Shown: positions 47,131 through 58,865 of the stretch, piece after piece
Layout: each line of letters opens with the position of its first letter
How positions within the stretch are numbered: position 1 is the stretch's first letter
NCBI GenBank assembly: GCA_002245135.1
Contig: NGBS01000015.1
Span: 1-64,000, forward strand
Source: Proteromonas lacertae
Lineage: Eukaryota; Sar; Bigyra; Opalinata; Proteromonadidae
Length of the DNA stretch: 64,000 nt
Direction: 5' to 3'
Made by a program: the position numbers and the translations under genes
The notes under the pieces: generated by a model
Seen by the model: the letters and a program-made list of their open reading frames with translations, nothing else
What the model was told of the DNA's origin: nothing
Database searches by the model: none

Positions 47131-48889
47131 ATGGGTGATTGTTTGAATATAAACATTGGTATAATGGGACATGTGGATAGTGGTAAAACTAGTCTAGGTA
47201 TTAATACTTGTTATAGCTTCTAGTTAAAAGAATAAGCAGTACTTTCTCAACTGCTGCTTTGGATAAGAATCCACAGAGTAGACAAAGAGGTATAACACTA
47301 GATTTGGGATTTTCTTCTCTCGAATGTACAGATTCAACATTTTTAAAAGATACACCATACGAATCATTGCAATTCACATTTGTTGATTGTCCTGGTCATG
47401 CATCTCTTATAAAAACAATAATAAGTGGAGCTCAAATTATTGATTTAGTTATTTTGGTAGTTGATGTAACAAAAGGAATACAAACTCAAACAGCCGAGTG
47501 TATTGTAATAGCAGAAATATGTGCAAGTCAAATGATAATTGTCCTAAACAAAATAGATCTAGTGGAAGTGTCTTTGCGAGAAAAAACAATTCAAAAAGTA
47601 TCAGATTCAATAAAAAAGGCATTACAATCAACAAAATTCTCAAATAGTGTAATAGTATATATATATATATATAATTAATAATAGTTTCCTGTATCAGCAA
47701 GTGTTGGAGGAGGTTTAATAACAGATGAAACATCATCAATTGGTGTAGAGAAAATAATTGAATTTTTAAAAACAAAAGTCACCATTCCAACAAGGAATAG
47801 TGATACAAATAATGGAATATTTTATTATTTATATGATCATTGTTTTAGTTTGAAAGGACAAGGAACTGTTTTAACTGGAACAATAATTGAAGGATGTATT
47901 AATATATATATATATATATATATTATGAATAGCAATAAAAGTAGGAAATAGTGTAGAAATCTTAGATTCTCCAGGTGATTGGAAAATAAAAAGTATGCAG
48001 AGATTTCACAAGTCAATTAATGAAGGATATAAAGGTGATAGAGTTGCGTTATGTATCAGTGGTTTAGATAGTAAAGGATTGGAAAGAGGAGTTGTTTGTT
48101 CTCTACATCTGTTTAAATCTTCACATTATTTGATTGTATCTTTTAATAGAATTAAATATTATCCTGTATATATATATTTTATTTAAAAATATTATAGAGT
48201 GAATTAACTAGTGGAATGAAACTGCATATAACATCAGGTCATTATACTCAGTTATGTACTTTAACATTTTTCAGATCGAATAATAACAATGATTTATCTA
48301 TGGATGATGATTTTGAATACATTCCAGTAATACCAAGTATTATTGTTAATAATATGTATATATGTTATATATAATAGAAAAGAAAGCTGATTTAAAGAGT
48401 AGATATGAAGGTAAATTATATTGTTTAATTCACTCAGAATCTGTATTAGCAAGTAGATTATCAATGTTAATAATTGGTTCAAAATTAGATACTGATACTT
48501 CAGATTCACATTGTAGAATTGCATTTTATGGAAATGTGTTGAAAATGATGGAAGAAACTAAAGACTTGAAGATTTTTAAGATAAAAAATAGAGAAGGAAA
48601 GATAGATAGAATAACATCCAAAAATCAATACATTGTGAAAGATTTATTTAATAAAGAAACTGATCTAACACTTGTATATATAATAATTATTATTATTCTA
48701 TAGTTTATGAATATGAAAGTTGACACAGAAAAGACGAAAGGTGTAATTGATGGTAATTTTGGTAAAACAGGTAAAGTGAAGGTATTAGTGCAAGAAGGTA
48801 GTACTGATGATTGTAAAGTTAATGAAATTGTAAATATGGAGTTTAAAAGATATATGTTTGATGATGAAAAGAAAATGATTCAAAATTAG
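47131..48889 (+). CDS. EEFSEC: Selenocysteine-specific elongation factor
   Basis: GTPase that delivers Sec-tRNA to UGA codons. G1 is GHVDSGKTS, followed by DKNPQSRQRGITLDLGFSSL (the diagnostic EFSec block), G3 DCPGH and G4 NKID. Later segments DHCFSLKGQGTVLTGTIIEG, VKSMQRFHKS-like KSMQRFHKSINEGYKGDR and LERGVVC match domain 2/3, and the end NMEFKRYMFDDEKKMIQN matches the C-terminal domain. Six or so introns, each near 25-35 nt. The first junction (about 47,195-47,240) is one base off relative to the conserved ALSTAALDK frame. Its presence implies that Sec-tRNA, SECIS elements and selenoproteins exist elsewhere in this genome. Confidence 0.9.
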
Positions 48890-48984
48890 TAATATTATTA
48901 TTTAATACTATTTTTTATTAATAAATCATTTATTCTGTTATAATAACACACAAATTTTCAAAGTTAAAGTAAATTCTTTAAAAT

Positions 48985-49684
48985 TTATTCTTTAAGTTCA
49001 CCAGAGTCAGCAATAACTACAGTCTTTGATGGTTTACCACTTTGACTACCAACAGCTTCAATTTGTTTAACAATATCATATCCTTCAATTACTTCACCAA
49101 ATACAACATGTTTTCCATTTAACCATGGTGTTTGTACAGTTGTAATGAAGAATTGACTTCCATTAGTGTCTGGTCCAGCATTGGCCATTGATAACATACC
49201 TGGTTTAGTGTGTTGAAGTTGGAAGTTTTCATCCTTGAATTTCATTCCATAGATTGATTCACCTCCAGTTCCAGTTCCATCTGTAAAGTCTCCCTATGGA
49301 GAAATAATATAAAAAATGCAATATACTCCTTGAATCATAAAGTTTGGAATAATTCTGTGGAAGATACTACCTTTGTAATGAAGTGGTTTTCCTCTTGTTC
49401 CTACTCCCTTTTCACCAGTGCAAAGAGCTCTGAAATTTTCAACTGTCTTTGGTACAACATCACCAAAACTATGAAATTATTACTAAAAGCATACAGACCC
49501 ATGACAATACGACCAGCAGCTTTTCCATCGATTTCAACATCAAAGTAAACCTTGTTGGTTACTTTTGGCTCCTATTGCACAAAATTATATGACAAAAATA
49601 ATATACAGCTGAAGCTGCCTTCTTTCTAGCAGCAACTGCAGAGATGAGAAGAACTGCAAAGAAAACAACGTAACGTGTTTGCAT
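48985..49684 (-). CDS. PPIB: Secretory-pathway cyclophilin (cyclophilin B-like)
   Basis: Peptidyl-prolyl cis-trans isomerase of the ER. ATG 49684 begins a signal peptide ([19 protein letters not shown]). Exons join cleanly through introns near 49579-49613, 49466-49490 and 49296-49333. Family motifs: [36 protein letters not shown] (catalytic Arg and the F-M-x-Q-G-G-D-F block), [25 protein letters not shown] with the Trp that binds cyclosporin in other members. No ER-retention KDEL; it ends SGELKE. All exon joins stay in frame. It shares a 92-bp divergent promoter region with the LRR gene at 49777. Confidence 0.95.
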
Positions 49685-49776
49685 CTTGATTAGATAAAAG
49701 CAAAAAATGAACTGGATTCTAGAATTTTTTGCTGAATGCCCCAAAATTTTCATTGGAAGCACCATGTTTTTAAAAT

Positions 49777-51274
49777 GTTTGATAAATCATGTAATATATA
49801 TGCTATAAACATTTTTAATGTTGATAATGAGTATAGTTCTCATTATTAACTATAGATTTACTGAAAATCGTTTAAATGAGTATATTAGACAAATACCTGA
49901 AGAATGCTTCCAACAAGTCTTCTATTGTATGATTAATCTCGCAAAGAAGAATCCAACAATTTATAAACTTGCTAATATACCAGTATCAATTTTAGATAGA
50001 ATAATACCAAACAGTATGTGTTGATGATAATATATTTATTAGACATACAAGAATTGATCTTAGATGAAGTAATATGCCATTTAAATTTTATAAAAATTGT
50101 GTGTAAGGAAATGTCCTTTAATAGTTTCACTTTCTCTCCACAAATCTCATCTTCAGAAAGAAACAATCGATCATTTATTCGTATATTTCAAAAATCTCCA
50201 AAAGCTTGATTTATCAGATACTTTAATCAGTATGAATGGTTTACAAACGCTTAAAACATTTAATGGAAAGAAATTGAAATGGTTAGATATTTCTGAATGT
50301 GAAAATTTGAATGGAAAATCAATAATGTTTGTCTGTAGATTCTTTCCAAAATTAGAATATTTGAATGTATCTTATTTAGAAGATGTAGAAGAATATGATT
50401 TAATAGAATTATCAGTATATATATATATATATATTAATAAAATGAAAATAGAAATTAAGAAATTTAACTTCAATTCATCTAAGAGGTTTGCCATATATAG
50501 AAGAATTAGATATAAACTTATCACATCTAGTTGATATTGATTTATATGGTTTATCACAATTAAATTCAGACTGTATATCCAGAATGATAGAACCAAATAT
50601 TTATAATTTAAGATCTTTGCAATTGCAAGAATGTATGTATGAATCTTTACACTGTATTATATCATTTAGTAGAGTATCTGAATTACCATATCTTACTGTA
50701 TATTTATTTATTTGTTTATTATTAGAAAATTGATTTAAGTTGGTGTGAAAGACTATCAGGAAGTGCAGTAATAGAAATAGTGAGTAAAACCACACATTTA
50801 AATTATTTAAGATTACAAAATCTTACTTTTATTACAGATGAAGAAATGAGTGTAATATTATCACATTGTAATGAGTTAGAGTATTTAAATATACAATCGT
50901 GTGATAGAATAAATGTTAAAGGAAGTAATATGATAGCTGATGTTTGTAGAAATTTAAAAACTTTGTATATTGGATGGTGTACTTTAATTGAATTGGAGCA
51001 ATTTCATAGGATATTTAGGTACTGTACGAACTTAGAAAAACTAATAGCTCCTGGATGTAAACAATTAGATGAATGTTTTTTGTCAGAACATTTGAGATAT
51101 TTAAAGAAATTGAGACAATTAGATCTTGGATGGGTAGATTATGTGTCTGGTGAAGTAGCGGATACATTATTGACATATTATCCTAATTTAGATATAGTAG
51201 ACTATTATACTGATCATCACAACAAATTTGATAAAGCTGTTGTTGTTGATGATTGTAATGATAATGATTTGTAG
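49777..51274 (+). CDS. AMN1/FBXL-type leucine-rich repeat protein
   Basis: Short first exon from ATG 49777, then at least five more. The N-terminal segment (PEECFQQVFYCMINLAKKN ... LANIPVSILDRII) could be a diverged F-box, but I cannot confirm it. The remainder is a series of Cys-containing LRRs typical of the FBXL/AMN1 group (LKWLDISECENLNGKS, LDLSWCERLSGSAV, LEYLNIQSCDRINVKG, LYIGWCTLIE). Splice joins near 50,415-50,455 restore LRNLTSIHLRGLPYIEEL. All joins tested are in frame. It may recruit substrates to a ubiquitin ligase; that is inference from family. Confidence 0.7.
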
Positions 51275-51339
51275 ATATTTAATGATTTTTTGTAAATAGC
51301 TTGAGTAATCAAACTGTATTTTTGTGTATTTCTAAAAGA

Positions 51340-51996
51340 ATGGCTTGTTCTTCATATATATTTGCTGTATGATGTTAAATAATATACCTTAGGGAGAAAG
51401 ATATACTTCACCTTCTGAAATAATACCTGGTTTATATCTAGGAGGAGTAAAAGACGCAAAAGAGAAATCAGGGTTGAAACGGATTGGCGTTACTGTCATT
51501 CTGAATATCACTTATGAAGTATTTTTTTATTTACTATTAGTAAAAGATAAAAAACTATTTTCCAAATGATTTCAAATATTTTAACATAAATGTACTTGAT
51601 GAATCTACTACTTCAATTGTAAATTATGCAGATGAATCATACAAAATAATTTCAGAAGCATTAAAAGCAAGCCAAAAAGTATTTGTTCATTGTGCAGCTG
51701 GAAGATCAAGATCTGCTTCAATAGTTGTGTTATTTATAATGAGATATAAAAAGATGAATCTTAAAGAGGCTTTCAAATTTGTACAGCGGAAAAGACCAAT
51801 TATATATCCAAATGAAAGTTTCAGATTACAATTAGCAAAGTATCATTATATTTCCATTATTCAAATACAACTGTATAGATATGAATATTTGAAAACTGGT
51901 GTTTGTTCAATCATGAATGAGGTAGATGATTTATGGAATTTCCCTGATATGAAATCGTGGAAACAGACTATAATTAAACCGTTGTTTGTAATGTGA
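51340..51996 (+). CDS. Dual-specificity protein phosphatase
   Basis: Small DSP of about 200 residues. ATG 51340 opens a nine-codon exon. After a 26-nt intron comes the N-terminal DSP strand SEIIPGLYLGGVKDAKE, and the general-acid loop follows in the next exon (NINVLDEST). The active-site signature VFVHCAAGRSRSASI fits HCxxGxxRS exactly, and the Asn-containing end (PNESFRLQL) is typical. The intron after ITYE seems to end at TAAAAG rather than the first TTAG, since only that choice keeps the frame. No KIM, SH2 or other extra domain. Substrate unknown. Confidence 0.85.
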
Positions 51997-52009
51997 ATAA
52001 TAATTTCTT

Positions 52010-54999
52010 ATGTTTGTTAAATTTTTCTGTTTACACAAGCCGAATTCAAGCCTAATTTTGAAGTAAGTATTTTATCGATTTTGTATGGAAGGCAGAACAA
52101 GGAGGAGTAAGTAATCCACCAAGCAGTGCTAGTAGCGTTAAACCTCCTTATTTCGAAAAGAAGAATGGGAAACAACAACCAAGACAACCACATTTGAGAG
52201 TATTAATAGATAGATTTAATATTTTTTAGACTGATTACACGAAAATGGATTTAAGAGATAGAACCATATACGAGTTAAAGAAGAACTTATACCCTTGTGT
52301 CATTTGTCTTGAAAATGTATAAATCACACATACAATATTCATATAATCATTTTAGATTAAAATGAAAGATCAAATATGGAGTTGTGATGTATGCTATCAC
52401 TTGTTACACATAAAGTGTATGAAAATGTGGTCAGGAATGGAGTACGAAGTCCGTTGTCCAAACTGCAATACAATCCAATCATGTGACTATATTAGTAGAT
52501 GTTTCTGTAAGAAAATCAGCAATCCCAGTTACAATCATTACATTCCTCACTCTTGCGGTAATAAATGTGACAAATTATTAAAATGTGGTCATCATTGTAG
52601 TAGACAGTGTCATCCAGGTCCTTGTATTCCCTGCATTCACCGTGGTAATTACTGTTATTGTGGTAAAACCTATATGAATACAGAATGTGGAAAACAAGAA
52701 TCATGTGGTGATCCATGCAGTAAAATACTTTGTGATTTAAATCATGAGTGCAAGTTAATATGTCATCCTGGTAATTGTCCACCCTGTTATAAGAAAGTAA
52801 TGTGTATATGTTATTGTGGAAAAGTACAGAAGGAAATAAGATGTAGTGAAAGAAAACCGATTTTGTGTAATAGAAAAGATGATTATATTGAACAAACACC
52901 TGAAATTGATTCATTTGCACAACAACCAATCATTTTAGATGATAAACATCCAATAGATTTGCAGATCAATGTAAAAAATGACAAACAAATCATCACTTAT
53001 AAATCAGATCCATTATTATATCTCGATCCAATCAATAAATCATTTCTATATGAGAAGTTACCTGAACAATATACAGGATCCTTCTGCTGTAATCAAGTCT
53101 GTAATACTCCATTAAACTGTGGTATACATAAATGTTTAGAATTATGTCATCCTGGTGAATGCAAACAATGTAGTCTAATTAAAACATGTGCTTGTGGTAA
53201 AAGAACATTATCTGAATTGTTATTACCTTCAACATTACCATGTTCATCTGAACCACCATCTTGTGGTCAAAGATGTTTGAAGTTATTGAATTGTAATAAA
53301 CATAGATGTCAAGATATATGTCATCCTGGACCTTGTAAAATTTGTAAAGAACAAGTTGTTATTGTATGTAGATGTGGACAAGAAACAAAGACTGTCATAT
53401 GTGGTGATAAAGATAAGGAAGAAAATAAAGAATATATATGTAATAACAAGTGTGGAATGACATTGAAATGTGGTATTCATAAAGTGTAATACCATTTGTT
53501 GTCCTTATCGAGGAGTTTCAAAGAAGAAATTAACATCATCAACAGCTCATTGTTGTAATGAAATATGTGGAAAATTATTAAACTGTAAAAAACATCATTG
53601 CGATTTACCTTGTCATTCAGGGAAGTGTCCAGATTGTGCTATAGCTATAACCGATATAATATTAAAATGTAATTGTGGTCGAACAGTAATCAAACCTCCA
53701 TATAAATGTGGAACAGTAGTTAGTTGTTATTATCCATGTAATAGAGTGAGAGAATGTGGTCATAAAAGTGATGGTCATTTATGTCATGATGGTGATTGTC
53801 CTCCGTGTATGGAATTAGTGAATAAAGTGTGTGTAGGAGAACATATTGTAGTGCCAAATGTAATTTGTTCAAATAATAATGTATATATATTATATATATT
53901 TAATAGTTGAGATGTACAAACAAATGTGGGAAAATCCTCCCCTGTGGTCATCATTGTCAATTACAATGTCATACTGGAAAATGTATTACTGATCCTACCA
54001 AATACCAATGTAAACAACTATGTACAAAAACACGTAAAATATGTGGTCATCCTTGTAATGAACCTTGTCATTGGAATAATGCAACTCAATCATTAGATGA
54101 ATGTCCAAATACACAGTGTCATTATAAAGTCAAATTATTATGTAAATGTGGAAGAAAATCAGAAGAAGTAGATTGTTTAATGAATAATGATGAAACTGGA
54201 TGAAAATTTAGAAATGAAGAATAGAAAGATAGAATGTGATGATTTATGTTTAATGATCCAAAGATCAAAAGCATTTGCTGAAGCATTTGGTATAGATGTA
54301 AAATCAAAAGTGAATCATACAGTGAGTGATTCAAATTCAGCTGATATCTATGAAGAATTATTAAAAAGAACAAAATTCCCAAAATCACTAGTTGCTTGGG
54401 GTTACAATAACAATAATGAGTTAATTAATCTAGAACATGAAATTGATGTATTTATATCATCACCACTATTAAAGAAAAAGATTGTCGTTGCTGATAGTTT
54501 GAAGAGGTCAGATAAAGAAATGGAAGAGTTAATTAGTAATTATTATAATTTGAGTTTTGAACGAACTGGTATGACTATTACAGTGATGAAGAAAGGAGAT
54601 ACTAAACCATGCTATCCACATCCTCTACTGTCAGAAACAATTAATAAATTCCATATGACAGATGAAGGTTATTTTCCACATTTAAACGAACCAAAGTATG
54701 AGAAGAATGATCCAGAAGTTAAAACTATTCTTCATTTATATAATATTACAACGTATCGTCCAATTCCTTCAATTATTACCCCTTATATACCTGAAGATGT
54801 GAATATTAGGAAGATAAATCATGAGAATACGTTATTATATTGTCATTCACAAGGAGTTGCTTCAAAAGTGTTTGATATACTGAGTGAATTAGAACCGAAG
54901 GTGTTTAAGATTAGATACTGGGGTAAAGTCAATGGTGAAGATAATAATGTGAAATATGATGATAGTGATGATGGAAGTGAAGAAGAAGGTGGAGAATGA
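52010..54999 (+). CDS. NFX1-type zinc finger protein with RING-like domain
   Basis: NFX1/NFXL1 family nuclear or cytoplasmic protein. A RING/PHD-like finger (CVICLEN ... CDVCYHLLHIKC ... CPNC) is followed by some eight NFX1-type fingers (CGHHCSRQCHPGPC, CGIHKCLELCHPGEC, CNKHRCQDICHPGPC, CKKHHCDLPCHSGKC). The tail keeps CDDLCLMIQRSKAFAEAF, typical of the family end. The 5' end is uncertain: the frame is open from about 52091, and a first exon from ATG 52010 is possible. Frame breaks near 53,487 (one extra base before a needed Cys in HKCNTICC) and 54,190. Animal and plant homologues act in transcription or E3 ligation; the role here is not shown. Confidence 0.85.
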
Positions 55000-55157
55000 A
55001 GAAGGTTAGATATTTTTAATGTAAATTACCTTTATTTCTTTCTGTTTTGTATAATTGTGTATATATTTTTTACTCAAATATAGTTTTCATAATAAGACAT
55101 CACATTTTAATAACCAACTTGAAACGCATAATTATTTTTTAATCGTTTTTTAATAAA

Positions 55158-58100
55158 ATGATATACTATCTGTTAATCATATTAAATGTGGTATTGGCGT
55201 ATATGTTATTATCATATGATATATGTAGAACTGATTTTTGCGCTGATTCTATTATTAAGAGGGATTTATCAAATACTCTTTATGCTAGAACCAGAGATTA
55301 CGATGCAGCTCAAAGACAGATTGATCAAACAGCAGCAGCTTATTTTGATATGCCTTTGGATGACGAGATAAAGTATCCAAGTGTCACTTGTCAACAATTA
55401 TTTGCAATGGCTAATATGACTGATGGTCCAGATTATATACATGTGTTTCTGGGAATGAATTTTTTAACTGGATATATTAACGATACAAATACTACAGCAC
55501 CTATTTACAGCCCAGATTATGATAAATATCAAATAGCAAATGAATCAAGAAGATTATCATCATTAAATTTCATGTATTTCATATAATCATATAATTACTA
55601 CACTAGGTTACCAAATATATTGAAATCAACAGCTGGAGGTTTATCAGTATGGTTAATTGTTGGTGTTAAACAGTTATTTATTAGTAAAATATACGCAGAT
55701 TATGTTCGATTTCCAATTCCAGAAGCCGCATGTATATTTCCTCAAGATATGTGGGATTATTATTTCTTACCATATACAGTGTATTTACCCCAAAATAAAG
55801 GAACAGATGAAGAACCAGAATGGGAAAGAGTACCAAAAGGATGGACAAGACCAACCTGTGATGCTGCAGTAAATACAACAATGACAGAATATATATATCC
55901 ATTATATAGAAATGAAAGTCATGTAGATACCTATTATGGACAGTTAATATTAGATCTAAGAATTGGATCAGTGTTTTATGAAACATTATATTTAAATGAT
56001 CCAGATAAATATGGTTTTAATTTCTTAGTTTCTACATTCGATTATAGAGTAGTTGGTGCTTCAGATTATGGAACAAAAATGTTATTTGATAGTGAGTATA
56101 ACATTGATATGTTAACTTGTTATTTTGAATCAACTTTGAATATATCAACCACAGGATTTTCACCATTACATGAGTTATTACAAAATCCAATGATTGATAA
56201 TACCAATATTCATTCTACGATTAATAACAAAGATTATTATGTGACTTGGGTAAGAGAAGATACTTATAAATATATATTAGTAGCTGCTGTACTTGAGAAT
56301 GTATTACATGGATCTTCCTGGGAGATTCAAACTCCATCCATTAATTATTCAAGTGAAGAAGAAACTGAAGATTCATTTATAATAGTAAAGAATACTGGTA
56401 TTTATAAAGTAACCTTTACATTGTCAACAACCAGTACATTTGTTATTCTTAATGATAAATATACAAAACAATTATCATTAGAACCAAATAAATATTTAAA
56501 TATCACATTTCGTGTTGATTTGACAAAGAAAAGTGGAGATTCATTTACAGTGACATTTATACCAAACGGTGATAACTATGAGTGTTATACCTCTTTATTA
56601 GCAACAGTAAACTTAGTAAATATTGATTGTGTTAGTAACGATTATATTTATGAATTAAGTGAATGTAATTCAAATTATAGACATACCGTTCATTATAAAT
56701 GGAAAGAAGATAGTATTTGTCGAGGAGGAATTAGTTTACCTGCTGATGAAGAAATACCATGTCAATGGTTTAATGGTAATGGTGGTTTTATTGCTTACAG
56801 TTGTATTGTATGTGGTGTAGGATTAGTATCATTTTTATTTATTGGTTTAAAGTGTATAAAACATGCAGCTGAAGTGAGAGCCATGGAACCAATTCCATTT
56901 TTTATATGTTTTACATGTGGATTGATCTTTTTAATGATTTGTATATTAGTATTATGTTTTGGTGAATTGAACAGAATGAATTGTACAGTTTATCAAGTAT
57001 TTAGAACATTTGGAAGTTTGTTGATTGAAACTACAATATTGTGTACTTTAATTCAAATTAATACTGTATATAAATTTATATATAATATAATGCCAATAGA
57101 AATTTATAAAGAATAATATTATATTTATTAAAGATAGTATTTATTTATTAGAGTTCTTATTGCCAGTATTAATAGTTGAATCAATGTATATATATATCAA
57201 AATATATTCATTAAATAGAATTCTTGGAGTTGTATCTCCTTTCTATGACGAATGGAATGAAACAATCAATGATAAAATTATTCCAATGAATGTGTGTAAG
57301 AGTTCAAATATGATAAAATCAATAGTTATTGATATACCAATATTTCTACTGTTTATAGTGAATATCTATTATTCAACAAGAATTGGTTCAGTCCATACTA
57401 GATTAGGATCAAATGTTCTACAAGTTTTAAGAGCTTGTAGTTTTTCAAATATTCTATTAATTGCTAATCCAATAACTAATTTTATCACTCACAATGGTTT
57501 TCCAGATCAATTAGTAATAAGTTATGTACTAGTAAGTGAGTGTCTATTATTAATATTGTTATTAAATGCTTTAACACCTTATAGAGAATGGATATTATGT
57601 AGAAAGAATGGTGGTGTTTCTCAAGATGGAAAGATTGTTTTTACTCAAGTATTGAATGATCCAATTACTAGATTATATTTACATAAACATTTACAAGATT
57701 TGTTACAAGAAGAAAATATAATCTTTTGGGAAGCTGTAATGGAGTTGAAAGGTGCAGAAGGACTTACTGAAGAGTGTTATGTGAATTGTTTAATGCATAT
57801 TTATAAGAGATTTATATCTGAAAATGGTGATTTAGAAATTAATATCAATGATTCAATGAAGAAAGAAATAACCAAAGAAATTGAAAAAGGTAATTATACT
57901 TTATCAATTTTTGATAAAGCAATGGCTGAAATTGAAGAATTAATAAATGTAAATGCGTTTTATACATTCCAATCATCAGCTCATTTTGAAAGTGCTAAAA
58001 CATTAATGAATTGGTATAATAACTATGCCAAGATGGAACCACAAGCTCAAAGTGCAGTATTTATGAAAGTGATGCAAGATGGTATATATATAAGTGCTCA

Positions 58101-58732
58101 AAACTATTATATCTTTTTTTTATTATATTATTGTATAATTATTTTAAATATTTATTTTTCTTTAATAATGATTACTTATTAATGGATTTGAAAATCCTCC
58201 TGTTTTTCATGAAACTGCTACAGCTGGTGGTGGTATTCAATCAGCAATTGTTTCATTCGTTTCAAAGGGTAATCCTAATCTAAGTAGACCTCCCAGTATG
58301 TTTGCAGGTACAGTGAAACTATCAACTCATGAATCATCTCATAACCAATCATCATCCAATGATCTTTCAAGACAAATTCGTTCAAGTAGAACAGGAACTT
58401 CTCCTCAACCTCCTCCTTCTAGAAAAGCTTCTCATGTTGTTCAACAATATGCTTCTGCTAATAGGATATCAGGTTTAAAGACGAGTATGAGAATGTATAA
58501 TAGTAATGCAAATAGTCCAAGAAGATCAAAGGTAATTACACCAACTGAAATGCCTGGTGCAATTCCTGTTACTGTTTCTACTCCTCTTACAAATTCTACT
58601 CTACTTACTACTTCTGCTATAGGTGCTTATACTCCAGGTGGTACTTCTACTCCAGTTACTAATTCCTTCCATATTGCTCCAATTTCAGAGAATGTACTTC
58701 CTCCTGTGAAGAATTCACCAAACGATGTGTAA
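55158..58732 (+). CDS. Seven-TM receptor fused to an RGS domain
   Basis: Signal peptide (YYLLIILNVVLAYMLLS), then about 450 residues of extracellular domain with paired Cys and N-glycosylation sites. Seven TM segments begin at FIAYSCIVCGVGLVSFLF and end near LVISYVLVSECLLLILLL. An intracellular RGS domain follows (FTQVLNDPITRLYLHKHLQD, then EENIIFWEAVMEL and a late SAHFESAKTLMNWY), and finally a Ser/Thr/Pro-rich tail to 58732. Introns near 55569-55609 and 58081-58187; the latter appears to end in TG, best explained by a missing A in TAG. One base is extra near 57,110. Such receptors both sense ligand and speed G-alpha GTP hydrolysis, by analogy with known GPCR-RGS proteins. Confidence 0.8.
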
Positions 58733-58865
58733 GTTACTCATATTATTTATATATTAACCCTAAAATTAATATTTTAATATATATTATATGATGTTTTTGT
58801 GAATATATCATATAATTATCGATTATTAGACTAATAACACAGTTTAATAATAGAATAATAATAGA

